In this document: positions 51,546 to 63,824 of the stretch, in pieces
Numbering within the stretch: position 1 is the stretch's first letter
Layout of the letters: the number at the start of each line of letters is the position of its first letter
DNA from: Nipponacmea schrenckii
Taxonomy: Eukaryota > Mollusca > Gastropoda > Lottiidae
DNA: 64,000 nucleotides
Direction of reading: 5' to 3'
Assembly: GCA_030562195.1 (NCBI GenBank)
Contig: JAUJPP010000005.1
Coordinates: 17,967,106 to 18,031,105 of the forward strand
Translations under genes and position numbers: made by a program
The notes under the pieces: model-generated
The model's input: the letters and a program-made list of their open reading frames with translations, nothing else
Told to the model about the DNA's origin: nothing
Databases searched by the model: none

Positions 51546-53637
51546 ATATCGACCACCGCTAGGGTAATTCTATGCCTTTTTCTCTTCTTGCCTTTGTTAA
51601 TACTTTCGCTCAGCTGTGAATCACAATGCTACTATCACATAATTTTAAGTCCAATTATTATTTACAGACTTGATATAGCTGAGGAAATAGAATAAAGCTA
51701 GTTTTACAAACAGATCTGATATTTTTTTAAAAATGAAACGACAATTACGGGTACCAAGGGTTTGTTGTGAAATGACGAAAGTGTGGTAAAGATATTGCAT
51801 AATCTCGAAGGCTGGATTGATCTTCTTTCTTTTGTGGTTATATCATGGTTTGAAGGTATGCCTACACCAATGCACCGAAAAAACAAAGTGCTTATATAAA
51901 CTGCGCCCAAATTAACGTGTCTAAGTAACGTGTTTAAAATATCGGTGCTTGTAGGACAGTGAACAGTGCCTCTCTTCCTTTGGGCAGATAAAAATGTCCG
52001 TCAATTTGATCATGACAAATGTTTGTCAATAATTTTTTTATAATCAGTCGAGGCTAAAGACACGATATCCAAAGCCTAGCCCAATGTAAAAGTAGCAGAA
52101 CGTATCCCTCCCGCCTCCTACCTATTATCCACATATGTTCAAAATATCGAACCAATGAGAGGAATATTGCAAATATACATATCTGCCACAAATCTGAAAT
52201 CGGTGCTCTAATATTCCCCATACCCGGGATTCGGGAATATCATCCAATGATATAGGGACCTGCATATTATAAAAATGATGTACTTTAATATCGGATATGT
52301 GCACTTGACGGGGGGTCAAACAGGATTCATCGAGTGGAATGTATTAGTTATATATATACTAGGAATAAATAACCGGATAAATACTATAGGATAATGAAGC
52401 CAAGCCTTATTATGCATGGTAATATCCGGTTTCGCACGTGCAAGAGACCTTTTGAAATTAAATCCGGTAATCTCTATACTCTAAGAAAAGAAAGCATGAA
52501 TGATTTACTCACCAATTAAATGGAGTTTTACGTCATATATGTCTGCTGTAGTTAAAATGGTGGTGCATAACTTAAAATATTTACATAGATGTAAGAACAC
52601 ATCTATGGCATTATCTCCTGTCAACAGAATGATATAGATTGTCTAGTATAAATACAGTCTGCAAAACAAAGGGATGTGCTTCTATTTGAGACGCCATTTT
52701 TGTTTTTAAAGGGATACTGCGTCCAAGCATAAACATAAAATTTACCTGGTGGCATAAAGTAACAGAATTCCTTAAAATCTTGAAAACTAAATAATTTTTT
52801 AAAAACGCTTAATCAGCCCTGTTGATAGTGCTCTTATTAGCCAAGTTTAAAATTTTTATATTTATGTTCATTTTAAGACCTATTATGCCTTTAAGTAAAG
52901 AATATAGCCTTATATGCCTGCAGTTATAACTTTATTTCTCTCCATTCTCTGTGTGATGTATCAGTTTCCAATTATTTTAATTAAATGCATTCAGCTCCTC
53001 TTACTGAACCACACCCTTCATTTGAAATTAGTCCGATGCTTTCATCAAAGAACGTAATCAGTAATAACTCATAGCCTAAATATGATATATGATACTATAT
53101 CTAAGTCTAGTTCAAAGTCCCAAAGAAACATTACTCAAAAAATCAATCTGCTTAAATATCAATAAATAAAACATAATCTTTATCTTTATTATCAAACACT
53201 AAAAACCAAAAGTTGAGTTGAATCTTAAATTTGTGCTTATAATCTCCAAAGAAAGAAATTTTGCACGGACTACACTATTATATAAAACTGCATGTCATTG
53301 TTTGCTTAATGATGTAATACTAGTCAATCCCTGGAATATATCAACCTTTCCTAGAATTGGTGCAGTTATTCCGGGAATATTGATCGAATTCCAGGAATTC
53401 TGTTAATGAAGAGTCAATATTTTAGCGGAATAAGCGAATAATATATAAGCTGACTATCTGTCTGCATATTTGAATTTTAAGTTTGCAACCAATTTCAACA
53501 TTTCTTTGATAATGTAACTGTTTTTCTGTGTCTGAACATGTCAAGTAACTTTGTTCTATAAATAAAGTCGCATTTACATAAATTCTAGTTATTCAATACT
53601 ACATCCGTGTTACTCGGTCATCCAGTATTAATTTTAG
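51546..53637. other. No recognisable gene
   Basis: Roughly 2.1 kb of AT-rich DNA without credible exons or tandem structure. Short open frames (for example 53218-53406) have no motif. Confidence 0.4.
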
Positions 53638-53645
53638 CTGTAGTC

Positions 53646-54115
53646 CGGTGCTTCTCAACCGGGGAATTAAAAAGTCTTCGGGCTGAAAGGGGGGGGGGGG
53701 TTGATTTGCAAGGAAGGTAAATTTGGGGATTTAGAAGAAAGTGGGGAATAGTGGAATGAGCATCGAGAGAAATAAATGTGCTGTTGGTGATTGATCACCA
53801 AGGATCTTTGTTTGAAAACTTATATTTGTGTTTTTGTAGCCTATTGTGTTTCCTGGCGCGGATCAAGCCTATCCGAGATAAGGGGGCGCCCCCATATAAG
53901 GCGATGGTTGCCCGGAATGGTCCCAGATACACAGAAATTGATCCTAATTTACAAAATTTCCCTGGAAGGAAAACGATTCCAGTGGCTTCGAGCTTGCAGG
54001 GCCTGCCCTTCGCGGTTACTAAACCGGCAAAAGTTGGGGGGGAGGGGGGTAGTTACGACACATTTCGCCAAGGTGGGTGTGTGTGGGATCTTATGAAAAA
54101 GGTTGAAAACCGCTG
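53646..54115. mobile_element. hAT-type MITE with 8-bp target duplication
   Basis: 470 bp flanked by CTGTAGTC on both sides (53638-53645 and 54116-54123). The ends CGGTGCTTCTCAACC and, reversed, CAGCGGTTTTCAACC are imperfect inverted repeats of the hAT CAGNGGTTCTCAACC style. It contains a G-run (53690-53700) and GGGCGCCCCCATATAAGG, and is GC-richer than the flanks. The 100-125-residue frames inside are not credible genes. Confidence 0.85.
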
Positions 54116-54579
54116 CTGTAGTCCTTCTAAAATATTGATATTTTTGAATATTTAATTGATTAAATCTATATAACCATTTTTGACTAGTATCATTGTCTTA
54201 GTCAGTAAGAGGGTAAATCTTTCCCATTTCGTGTATCAGATTTTGTCAATTACTATCAAATGTTGAAGAATTACAATTAAGGGCCATGTATAATCGACCA
54301 GCTGAGGTCTGTTATTTTTAAATATTCATGTGAATATGTTAACCTGTCTAGTGAGCTTTTAGTTTAACTTCTCGAATATACTATCATAATTTACAAAGTT
54401 AGGCGAGACTCCAACTTTAACCGAAAGTAAAATTAAGACTGGTTGATAACGCCTATATAGCCTACATAGATTATCGAGTTAAATTTTGTGGACATATACC
54501 GCGTGCTCAATTGCAATAGTGACATTTCGATCTTTGCATCTGTAACGTGTACTCAAATCTAGATTTTTATAATTTCAAC

Positions 54580-57500
54580 ATGCCAAAATTGGGATATTGG
54601 AAGATTAGAGGTGTAAGTATGACTAAATAATATTATATGCTGTATAAGTCTATTATCTATTTTATACTCGATGACATAATGACAATATGATACTTTTAGT
54701 TTTGACACTGGTATTGAGCTAACCTGCCATTTTACCAATACTCTATGATACAAAATCAAATGTAATAAAATTACCATTTTTGGTTCACCTTGACCTTGTC
54801 CTATTTTTGTGCGACTTCGAAGTCACAATTGACTTCTATAGTTATGTATCTGTTTATGATTTTAACTTTCTCTCCACTAAAATACGATAAGTGCAGACTC
54901 TATACAGATTATTCTCACAAGATTTCACCCCAATCGTATGTTTTGTTTGTATAAATATAACACTCTTCATATAAAATATTGTTCGAATGTCGAAAGTAGT
55001 TAACTTCAAAGGAAAACTTCCAGACTATTCGTAACAAAACAACATACGACTATTTCTGAGACGTTTCGTACAAACATGATAAATTTTGAATTATTTTTAA
55101 ATTGAATTATCTTTGATTCATTTAATAAATGGAATACAGTTCTGACTATGAACATTGTAAACCAGACATTGATAGTGACTCTCAGCCAATAAGAGTCAAT
55201 CAGTGACTCTCAGCCAATAAGAGTTACTCAGTGAACCACATGTTCATCAACATCCAAATATGTCGATGTATCGTGTTTGTTAGCTGAATTGCTCATATTT
55301 CAGTATTATAATTCTACCGGAAGTGATGATCAAAATAGCTATCTTTTTCTAGAAATATCTTAACCAAATTTGTCACCAAATAGACCCACAATGTTCCACA
55401 ACAGACAGACCTCCAAACATGTCGCTATATCGTGTATATATTTCGAATTGCTCACACATCCCCGTACCCTACCTCTACCTGCAGTGGTGATCAAACTAGC
55501 CTCATGTCTTAGATCCCGTACTACATCCATAAAGCAAAAAGATAGAAACTAACAACTATATGTTACAAGTATAAGAACTTAGGTTCACAAGTCCGTCGTG
55601 ACAGGGATGCTTTCTACCAGCTGGTCCTTGGCCAACCCTCTTGGTATTGATCTTTCCCGGATTATCCGTATCCATTTACAGCTGGGCGGACTGGAATTGT
55701 GAGTGAAGATGACTTATTCAAGTAATCGGACTGTCAACAATGACAGTGAGTCGTGAATCTCTTTGTATCGGTATTGTGATTACACATGTATGTTTTGATC
55801 TCAATAAATACAAGATTGATTAAATATTATTAGTGATGGTAAATTTTTATACTTTCAGCTTGCTCAGCCCATCCGATTTTTACTGAATTATGTCGGAGAA
55901 GATTTTGAAGATGTCCAATATGAACAAGGAGATGGTAAGCTGAGTTTTATTTCTAATCCGTTTTTTTTCGGTTTGTGACAACAGATAAACATCCTAACCA
56001 TTGTAACTTTAGGATAAGTAACAGAAAAGGTGATCATAGACTACTGAAGTGTTTCCGAGGAAGGCTTAGTTAGACGACGGGACAATAGTATGTATTTTTA
56101 ATTGTTTTTTTCTGTTATGGAAATTTGTGATACAATTCTTACGTCTATATTTTGGGATATTTACAGCTCCAGGATATAGTGTTGAAGAATGGACAAAAGT
56201 TAAATTTACCCTAGGATTAGATTTTCCCAATGTAAGTTCTGTTGCTGTTATTTATTAAACTAAATTGTTATGTTGTGGAAATAGCAATATGCAATATGAA
56301 TGCCTAGAAGGTTTTGCAGGATTTAAAATAAAACCATTATATTACGGCGCAAAGTAGGGCGTTCTACGGTTCAACCATCATAATTATGCCAATAGGCTAT
56401 GGGCCGACAGGTACCTGTTGATGTTTTTGATGTTTTCGTCAACTTACGGAAAACTGGTCCAAATTAGGTCAAGTCATCGTTGGTACTCATCGCTACATCT
56501 TCGCTGCAAATACGCTTCTGGGTTATTGTTTATAATCTTGATTAGCTAGCATTTTTTGACAACAAGAAGTCCTCTAGCTGTTGTTGGAGTACACAAGTAT
56601 ACCCATGTAAAAACCTTCTTTTTATGTATAGCAGATGCTTTTGATGCTTTTTGATGTGCTCACTTTTCCTTTAATATTAGTATAGTATCAGCCGATAGAT
56701 CTCCATTTTAGCTGTCCTTTACTTTTAAAATTAGATTTCGGGGAAGGGAGGGTTGATTCTCCCAGATATACAGGCCTAGAGTTTGATTTCGGGAAAGGGA
56801 AGTATTTATTCTCCCAGATGTTCAGGCCTAACAAATACTTTATTGAGAAAATTGGGATTATGGGTCTGGGTAATTTTTCTTTATATTCTGTACCACTTTG
56901 TAAATATTAAGTTGATAATAATACCTGCGTGTGAATGTGATTTAACACAGTGGATGTGACATTCAGTATAACCTTCTCAAGTTAGTTGAATATCAAAGCA
57001 GTATTATATAAATAGAAAACCGGACGTAGAAATATTGAAATAACACTTTGAAGCGTGATGTAAATACATGTATGCAGGTATATTTGATTTGAATATATAG
57101 TTTATTTATTGTAGTTGCCGTATTATATTGATGGAGATATCAGTATGACACAGAGTAACACTATATTAAGATATATTGGTGGTAAACATGATTTATGTAA
57201 GTCATATCTGATATTGCTAAAACTTAAATAGATAATAGGTCTTTGAATGTTTGTGAACTCTCTATGGACTTCGGTATCTTCACTAGAAAATCTTTGTCAA
57301 TTTGAAACTTGACGATTATTTTACCGGAGTTTTTGAGTTATTGCCCTTGAAAACAGGATTTATTACAACAATTATTACAATTTTTTCGTACGCAACCGCC
57401 CTTGATATACTGAAAATTTATGAAGTTATTGGGCGTATATAGCTTGACAACAATGATTGTCCCTTTTCTATTGGATTTCTGTATTCCAATTCAAAGCTAA

Positions 57501-58759
57501 ATGGAGTATTTTCTTTTGAGGTGTATACTAACCTATAAATGACCATCCTGTTTTATAATTAGAGACTTTGAGAAAACTTTGCTTATTTTTTCCAGTGGGA
57601 AAAACATCGAAGGAAAAGGTAGCATGTGATATGATGACTGAGAATGCCATGGATTTTAGAAATGGACTTGTTAGAATTGTCTATAATCCTGATTATGTAA
57701 GTGGGTTATGCCGCATCTTTTATATACCGGTACACGGATGTTAATTGAGGGGAGTTTATTGTTGGTACATATATATATATAAAGGAGCATCTTAAAAAGC
57801 TTGTCAAAACTTATTGGGCGGTTCGCAATTAAACAATCGCACTTTTCGTTCAAGACAATTCAAGACGGTATGAAAGCGTGGACTGTTAAATCCAAATAAC
57901 AAAACATTAATATAAGTTATTGCCCTTGTGGTTTTTTTTTTTTTTGGACAAGATCAAGAGCTGGATTTTTGAAGGGTTTTGACAAACTTGTCAGTTATTG
58001 CCCTTGTTCAATTAGTAGATTCAAGAAATCACGGATTTATACGAAATTTCGTGAAATTGTTTATTATCAACAAGGATAAAAAAAATAATCGAAAAATATT
58101 TAATATTATTTTTTCTTGTAAAAGCCTTAAAAAATGAAATTGATTGGTTTTAAAATAATTGTTATGACAAAATTTGTAAAATTTGGTTAACTTATAGCAT
58201 TTGTCAACCGCTTAAAATTACCTGTTTTAATTTGTAGGAAAAATTGTTTGAGGATTATTTCAAAAAAATACCTGATACTCTTACCAAATTTGAAAATTAT
58301 CTGGGGAGTAAAAAATGGTTTGCTGGTGAAAAGGTAAGTCTCAAACAACATCCGTCAGCATTTTGTGGCTCTCTGGAGCTGTTCGGGGTTGATAAACCTG
58401 ACATCTGTTTTCCAGTAGTTCTAGTCGGCCTTCACGTTTCTGATCTACATAAACTTTTGACTTGTTCCAATCAGCGAGGACTAATACTCAATACCCTTCA
58501 TCATCGGTCAGAATTTTCATTAAATTTATCTTTAAAACTTTATAACTTTTTATTTTTATTTTAGATAACTATTTGTGACTTTCCAATGTACGAGTTGTTA
58601 GATCAACATAGAATTATGAAAACTGACTGTTTGGAAAAATTCCCGAAACTTCGGGCTTTCCTAGATCGCTTTGAAGCAGAACCAAAGAACAAGGCCTATA
58701 TGTCGAGTCCTAAGTTTATAAAGAGACCGATCAATAATAAATCGGCTAGATTTAGATAG
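54580..58759 (+). CDS. Mu-class glutathione S-transferase, 7 exons
   Basis: Coding exons 54580-54612, 55859-55934, 56167-56231, 57115-57196, 57596-57696, 58238-58333 and 58565-58759 have GT..AG borders and phases that all fit, giving 648 nt and 215 residues (usual length about 218). The protein opens [11 protein letters not shown], with the catalytic tyrosine of mu GSTs. Then come [40 protein letters not shown] and the glutathione-binding [16 protein letters not shown], the thioredoxin-like N-domain. The helical C-domain has [40 protein letters not shown] and [19 protein letters not shown]. It conjugates glutathione to electrophiles in the cytosol. The mu-specific 'GLDFPNLPY' and 'QSNxILRY' blocks favour mu over sigma. 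Introns contain decayed dispersed repeats. No lesion seen. Confidence 0.95.
55174..55229. repeat. Two tandem 28-bp units in GST intron 1
   Basis: AGTGACTCTCAGCCAATAAG followed by AGT(C/T)A(A/C)TC, twice in a row. Each unit holds a CCAAT box. Confidence 0.8.
56722..56830. repeat. Dispersed short repeat, two tandem copies, in GST intron 3
   Basis: GATTTCGGGGAAGGGAGGG ... TTCTCCCAGATATACAGGCCTA, then a second copy (GATTTCGGGAAAGGGAAG ... CAGATGTTCAGGCCTA). An inverted copy lies at 62736-62785. Confidence 0.7.
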
Positions 58760-58842
58760 ATTTTTCCAGGGTAAAAAACACCAAAATATTTAAATGTAAT
58801 TGTGTTGTACAAATTAAAGAGACGTTGTCGTCAAAAACTGTT

Positions 58843-58940
58843 ATTTTATACACCCACATGGATTATCGGTCTGTATGCCGGTCGGTCCATCCATCCACAA
58901 CGGCTCGGAAAAAATTTAGAAGATGCAATCCTTAACAACT
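58843..58940. repeat. Terminal piece of the dispersed repetitive element
   Basis: TTTTATACACCCACATGG and CCGGTCGGTCCATCCATCCA match the 5725 end of the dispersed element; the rest is lost. Confidence 0.6.
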
Positions 58941-59603
58941 TTTTGGTAAAACTTGGAGAGTAAATATTTAAAATTACTTAAGTATGAGCCATATTTATTG
59001 AAAAATAAAAATATATTTAACAATGTTTAACATGAGTTGTTGTTCTTAAAAACCAGGGCCGTATCCAGGTAACGTTGAGGTGGCCTATTTTTGTATTTTT
59101 GATTAGACTTGATTATAGGAAGCCACGAGATGTAATTAACAAGTCAGGTGAGGCAATGCCGTCGAAAATATTTAAATATTGCAAGCTACGATATGAAATT
59201 TCAACACACCCGATGCAAAGCTGTCGACAAATTTTGCAAATTCGAAGCAACGAGACGCAATTTCAACTAGAAGTCCTATCCCCTGATAGTGTGCACCAAA
59301 TATTATTAGTAGGCACTAATAGCTGTTTCTTAGAATGGGTGGTGGGCGCCTCAACATGTTATAATCTTACAATTATCGATTTTTATAAATAGGGCGTCAG
59401 CGGAAATTGGAGGGCGCCATAGAAATGGGCTAGTATGTTATGCTTTGGTCAGCAAACTCAGGAATCATTCTGATTTTGTTGCTCAGAACTCTTTCGGTAA
59501 TGTTTGGAGGCGTAAAAACTCTGACATCGGTGTTTTTTTACTTATATTCGTTAGATTATATGATTATTTAATCAACGTTGTTGGCATAAAATACCAGTTC
59601 TGG

Positions 59604-59685
59604 GTATTGCCAATCATCCCACGATACGAAATATGGGTCGCGATACAAGGGTCACGATACAATACGTATACCGCTGATATTTATC
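59604..59685. repeat. hAT-like terminal segment, second copy
   Basis: CTGGGTATTGCCAATCATCC, then CACGATAC repeats, is the reverse-complement form of 34620-34716. Confidence 0.6.
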
Positions 59686-59829
59686 ACAGAAGGAAGTATT
59701 TTGCTCTTGCTTATGTTTGGTTACCTTACAATATCTCAAGATAAATCACCTAACCTTGATTATATTCAACCGTCTATTGCACGATTTCAACGTAATCTCA
59801 GTTGTATATACTTTTATCGAAACCACCCT

Positions 59830-60535
59830 CCACGTGGTGCTAGAACAATGTTTATTCCTAAACCTACGTGTACGAAAACCTTCTCCACCTCGAACCAGAT
59901 CTCAGTCCGTACCCAATGCTACATTCTTAACAACTACCAAACCAGTACTAATCACCCCATCGACAACCATTATATCCGCTTCCAAACTCTTTTATCATCA
60001 GACCAAGGACAAATCATCATGGAATCTGCCTGCTCTACAGCAAATCTACCTTAATAATTGGGTCCTAAAACCTTAACCGAATTACCCAAAATCGCTCCAG
60101 ACACCGAAATACACTCGTACCCTGGTTCCCAAATCCATCACATCCAGTCCATCCTTGAATCTTACGACCATGATCATAAACCAGCTAAGGTCATTCTGCA
60201 TGTAGGCCTCAACAATCGCGATCAGTCAGCCAAAACTACATTTAACCAAGCCCAGAGATTAATTACGCAGCCAACCAAACCTTTCCTAGCTCAAAGATCA
60301 TCTTCACATGTGTGCCTATATCTAATAAAATTTCTAAGAAAGCCCAACAGAATCTCAAGACATTCAACGATATGATGATGCACTCCGACACTGAGAACGC
60401 AACAATCCTGTCACCCTATGAAGAAGATTTCGAACCAGTTGATAATCTCCATTGGTCTCCTGAAACAGCCAACAATATCTAATTGTTTTGGGTACACCAG
60501 CTTCAAGCACCGGGTAAGCCTTTGAACTAAATACT
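59830..60535 (+). pseudogene. SGNH/GDSL-esterase-like upstream ORF of the Penelope-like element
   Basis: Pieces in shifting frames: RKPSPPRTRSQSVPNATFLT (basic, proline-rich), TELPKIAPDTEIHSYPGSQI, ILESYDHDHKPAKVILHVGL with NNRDQSAKTTFNQAQ, then CVPISNKISKKAQQNLKTFN, MMMHSDTENATILSPY and DNLHWSPETANNI. 'VILHVGLNN' matches the block with the conserved Gly and Asn of SGNH hydrolases, and the later D-x-x-H (DNLHW) sits where the catalytic Asp-His pair lies. The nucleophile Ser block would precede TELPKI and is lost. Esterase-like ORFs are known beside some LINE retrotransposons; I infer an accessory role here. Confidence in the fold is moderate. Confidence 0.5.
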
Positions 60536-60654
60536 GGGGATAAAAATACTGAGAGGCCGCCGCTAGGTCAAACCGTCGTTAACTTAAGCCGAAAAATTCT
60601 CACACCCCTCCAGCATTTAATCTTAGACCGTGGACTTAAATAATTCCGACTCCT

Positions 60655-61800
60655 AAATTACCTAACCTTGATTATATTCAACCGTCTATTGCACGATTTC
60701 AACGTAATCTCAGTTGTACATACTTTTTTCGAAACCATGGAAACAACCTAAAACCGCCATTCATCCTGAAATATTAAACGTATTTGCAAGTATGAATAAC
60801 CAAATATCAAATCTTTCCATAACACACGAGAAGCCTAATCTCACGCGAGTAGAATGTGAAGCGTTAAACTTACTTAAAAAAGACGATAGCATTGTAATTA
60901 AAAAGAGTGATAAAGGTTCATGTTGCGCCAATTAAATAGGAAAGATTACATTTGAGAAGTAGAAAATCAATTGAATAATCCTAAACACTATGCAATTTTA
61001 CCGGAGCCGATTTTTAAAGAAAATGATAATATGATAAACAATATCCTTGCCGATTTAGTTAAAACAAGTCATTTGAAACAGAAACAATATGACTATCTTT
61101 CTGCCAAACCTGATTGCCGCGAGAGACACTTATACACTTTGCCTAAAATTCATAAGAATCCTACCAAGGATTGGTTCATGCCTAATAGAATCCCTAAAGG
61201 CCGCCCGATTATCTCTGACTGTGGTAGTGAGTCGCATGCAGTGTCAGAAAACATTGATCATTTGTTACTACCACTAGCATGTCAACATCGAGCCTACCTT
61301 AAGGACACAACTGATTTTGTCAATAAAATAAAGTCCCTTCAAATGCTATTTTAATTTCTATTGACGTAACTTCTATGTACACCAATATCGACAAGACTAC
61401 TGGCCTAATGGCATTTCGCAAAGCCTTCAATAGAAACCCAGATCCAAAAAGACCCGACGATGCAATTCTACAGCTTTTAGAGATTTGTCTTAGCCGCAAT
61501 GATTTCACATTTAATGGTAAAACATATCTACAAACATCAGGTACAGCCATGGGCAAAAGATTCGCCCCTTCATACGCAAACCTTTTCATGGCAGAGTGGG
61601 AACGTGAGGTTTTACCCCTTTGTCCATTTGACCCACTTTTTATGGACGCTTTTTAGATGACATTTTCATGGTTTGGACTTACTCCATAGAACAAGTTTGG
61701 CAATTTTTTGAAATCCTCAACAACCACCACCCGTCCATCAAACTAAGAGATTTCCTCGATACCACTGTCTTTAAAGAAGATTCCATAGCAGAGACTAATA
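60655..61800 (+). pseudogene. Penelope-like reverse transcriptase (frameshifted)
   Basis: In order: LDYIQPSIARFQRNLSCTYF, SKPWKQPKTAIHPEILNVF, NLTRVECEALNLLKKDDSIV with IKKSDKGSC, LNNPKHYAILPEPIFKEND, HLYTLPKIHKNPTKDW, KGRPIISDCGSESHAVSE, SIDVTSMYTNIDKTTG (first catalytic D), GTAMGKRFAPSYANLFMAEW and FLDDIFMVW (catalytic DD). 'LPKIHK' and 'GTAMG' are diagnostic of Penelope-like enzymes, which are related to telomerase. Breaks lie near 60733, 60935, 61345 and 61648. Against the 51080 copy, about seven bases are missing at 61342, just before motif A. Not functional. Confidence 0.9.
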
Positions 61801-62402
61801 ATTAGATATTAAGGTATATTTCAAAGAAACCGACACTCATCAACTTTTGCATAAGAGTTTATTTCATCCAAAACATACTTTTTCGGGAATCATTAAGTCA
61901 CAAGTTTTACGATTTCACCGAATTTGCACAAGGTCTTCTGATTTCAAACAAGCCTGTACGATTGTTTTCTCAAAACTGAAAGAGCGTGAATACTCTAAAC
62001 GATTTTTACGAAACATAAAAAATTCCACCTTAGCACAGTTAGCAGCTAAAAATAGACTTTATGCCGAAGTACCTCCATGCTTGAGGAGTGCCTCGTGTAT
62101 GTCAACCAGATGCAAAACATGTCCCTTTATATCAGAAACTCATTATTTTCTAAGTAACTCTATATATCGGGAAAACAAAGAACAAATTACGCACTCGTTT
62201 TAATGCTCACAGATCAGATATTAAATTAAAAAAAGACAAGCCTGTTTCTAATCATTTCAATCTTGGCGACCATTCACTTGACGATCTCACCCTAACCCCA
62301 CTTGAGCGCATAGAAATCGACTTGCCCGATGATGAAACTACCGAATTCCGTCAATCTATAGAAGCCCATTGGATTGAGACTTTAATACAGCAATACCCAT
62401 AG
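61801..62402 (+). pseudogene. Penelope-like C-terminus with GIY-YIG endonuclease remnant
   Basis: KETDTHQLLHKSLFHPKHTF, SQVLRFHRICTRSSDFKQA and a Cys motif (SCMSTRCKTCPFI) make up the usual linker after the reverse transcriptase. The segment that should hold the GIY and YIG strands is deleted at about 62170-62195. The second half of the domain survives in another frame: TRFNAHRSDIKLKKDKPVSN, HFNLGDHS and EFRQSIEAHWIETL, ending at 62402. The conserved Arg/His block is visible, but without GIY-YIG no nuclease is possible. GIY-YIG fusion marks an endonuclease-positive Penelope lineage. Confidence 0.8.
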
Positions 62403-62735
62403 GACTTAATATTCACCACAGTGTAGGTATAGCACCCTTTGTAGTTCCCTTCAATACAACCAGTAATAAAGCAAGCAAGATAGTTCAAACTCATTATAAG
62501 AGTCTTCAAGAGAAATTTCCCCATGTCTATAAACAGAAAATGATATTGGCATATTCAAAAAATCAGAACTTAAATGACAACCTTGTTCATAGCAAACTAA
62601 AAACAATCTGTTCTTAACTGGTACTATATTTCTCGCCCATTGGACGAGTTATTTTTTCTTATTTTCAGATCAGAAGAGAAGAAATTCATTCAACAAATCC
62701 AGATCCCCATTTCTCAATAAAATATTTGTTCCACC

Positions 62736-62785
62736 CTAGGCCTGTACATCTGGGAGATTCAATCCCTCCCTTCCCCGAAATAAAA
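62736..62785. repeat. Dispersed short repeat, inverted copy
   Basis: TAGGCCTGTACATCTGGGAG then CAATCCCTCCCTTCCCCGAA is the reverse complement of the units at 56722-56830. Confidence 0.65.
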
Positions 62786-62794
62786 AAACACTAA

Positions 62795-63512
62795 CATAAA
62801 ATTTTGACACTATTTTACTAAATCAAGGGCAGTAACTCGCAAACCATTCTTCGAAAAATAGTCATATTCACATTCGACCGGCGTTCTATCAATTCCCATC
62901 CTCACAATAAGTTTCATCGAAATCCATTTAATATTGTAGCTTCTATTGCACCCACAATAAAATTTTGACGCGATTTTACTTAGTCAAGGGCAATAACTTT
63001 AGAACCGTTTATCGAAAAATCGTCAAATTCAAAACTTGACAACCGCCTTATCAATTCCAATTCACATACCATGTTTCATTCAAATCCATTGAAAATAGTG
63101 GCTTCTATTTGCATCAACAATAAATTTTGACGTGATGTGACTGAATTAAAGTCAATGGCAAAAACTAAAAAAACGTTTATTGAAAATTCAAAATTCCAAC
63201 TTGACAGCCACCTTATCAATTCTAATGCTCACACCAAAGTTCATTCAAATCCATTGAAAATTGTAGCTTCTATTGTGTCTACAACAAATATAGAGACAGG
63301 GGCAATAACTCAAAAGCCGTTCATCGAAAAATCGCCAAAATCGAACATGACAGCCTTCTTATCAATTCCAATGCTCATATCAAGTTTCATCAAAATCCAT
63401 AGAAAAATTGTAGCTTCTATAGTCTCTACAACAAATGTTGACGGACCGACAGACCGACGGACAGGGGCGACGACAATATACGTCCTACATATTCATGTGG
63501 GCGTATAAAAAC
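62795..63512 (-). mobile_element. Dispersed repetitive element, further copy
   Basis: Four to five units of AATAACT...CGTTTATCGAAAAATCGTCAA / CAAGTTTCATCAAAATCCAT / GTAGCTTCTATTG. It ends in ACGGACCGACAGACCGACGG and CATGTGGGCGTATAAAA (63437-63508). The far end (TTGCCAGGCAA) is missing. The 123-residue plus frame at 63137 is a by-product of the repeat. Confidence 0.75.
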
Positions 63513-63732
63513 ATTGGCAACCATTTCCACACTGTGGTTTACCAAGGACCTGTACAATTTATACATTTGGTATCAGAGACAAAATAAACAACAACAAAAA
63601 TATGTTTATTGATATGTTCATTTGTCAACAAATATCTTAAAGTAAATTTTAATCAGATTAAATTTTTTGACATAACTATAATAAAGACAAAAAATATCAG
63701 AAAAAAAATGTTAATAAACAATATTGAACAAA

Positions 63733-63762
63733 AATAAATAAATAAATAAATAAATAAAGATG
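63733..63762. repeat. (AAAT)n microsatellite
   Basis: About seven AAAT units, uninterrupted. Confidence 0.9.
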
Positions 63763-63824
63763 ATCAATTATCATTTTAAATAAATAATACACCTACTGCA
63801 GCGAAATCATTAACTCCTTTAGAA

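Larger units (their letters stand above)
59740..62402 (+). mobile_element. Penelope-like element, rearranged and inactive
   Basis: Layout: a first copy of the pol N-terminal segment (59745-59828), an SGNH-esterase-like ORF (59830-60535), a second copy of that segment (60655-60738), the Penelope-type reverse transcriptase (60738-61800), a C-terminal region and a GIY-YIG endonuclease remnant (to 62402). Many frameshifts. The direct repeat at its start recalls the pLTR duplications of Penelope elements, but it lies in coding-like sequence. Confidence 0.8.

Noticed and set aside
53778..54155. Frames of 101 and 125 residues
   Set aside because: They lie inside the hAT-type MITE and have low-complexity G-rich sequence.
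59055..59420. Possible hAT element starting CAGGGCCGTATCCAGG
   Set aside because: The left end is suggestive, but no matching right end or 8-bp duplication was found, so it is not listed as a feature.
63137..63508. 123-residue plus-strand frame
   Set aside because: Composed of dispersed-element units; the same sequence is non-coding in the other copies.
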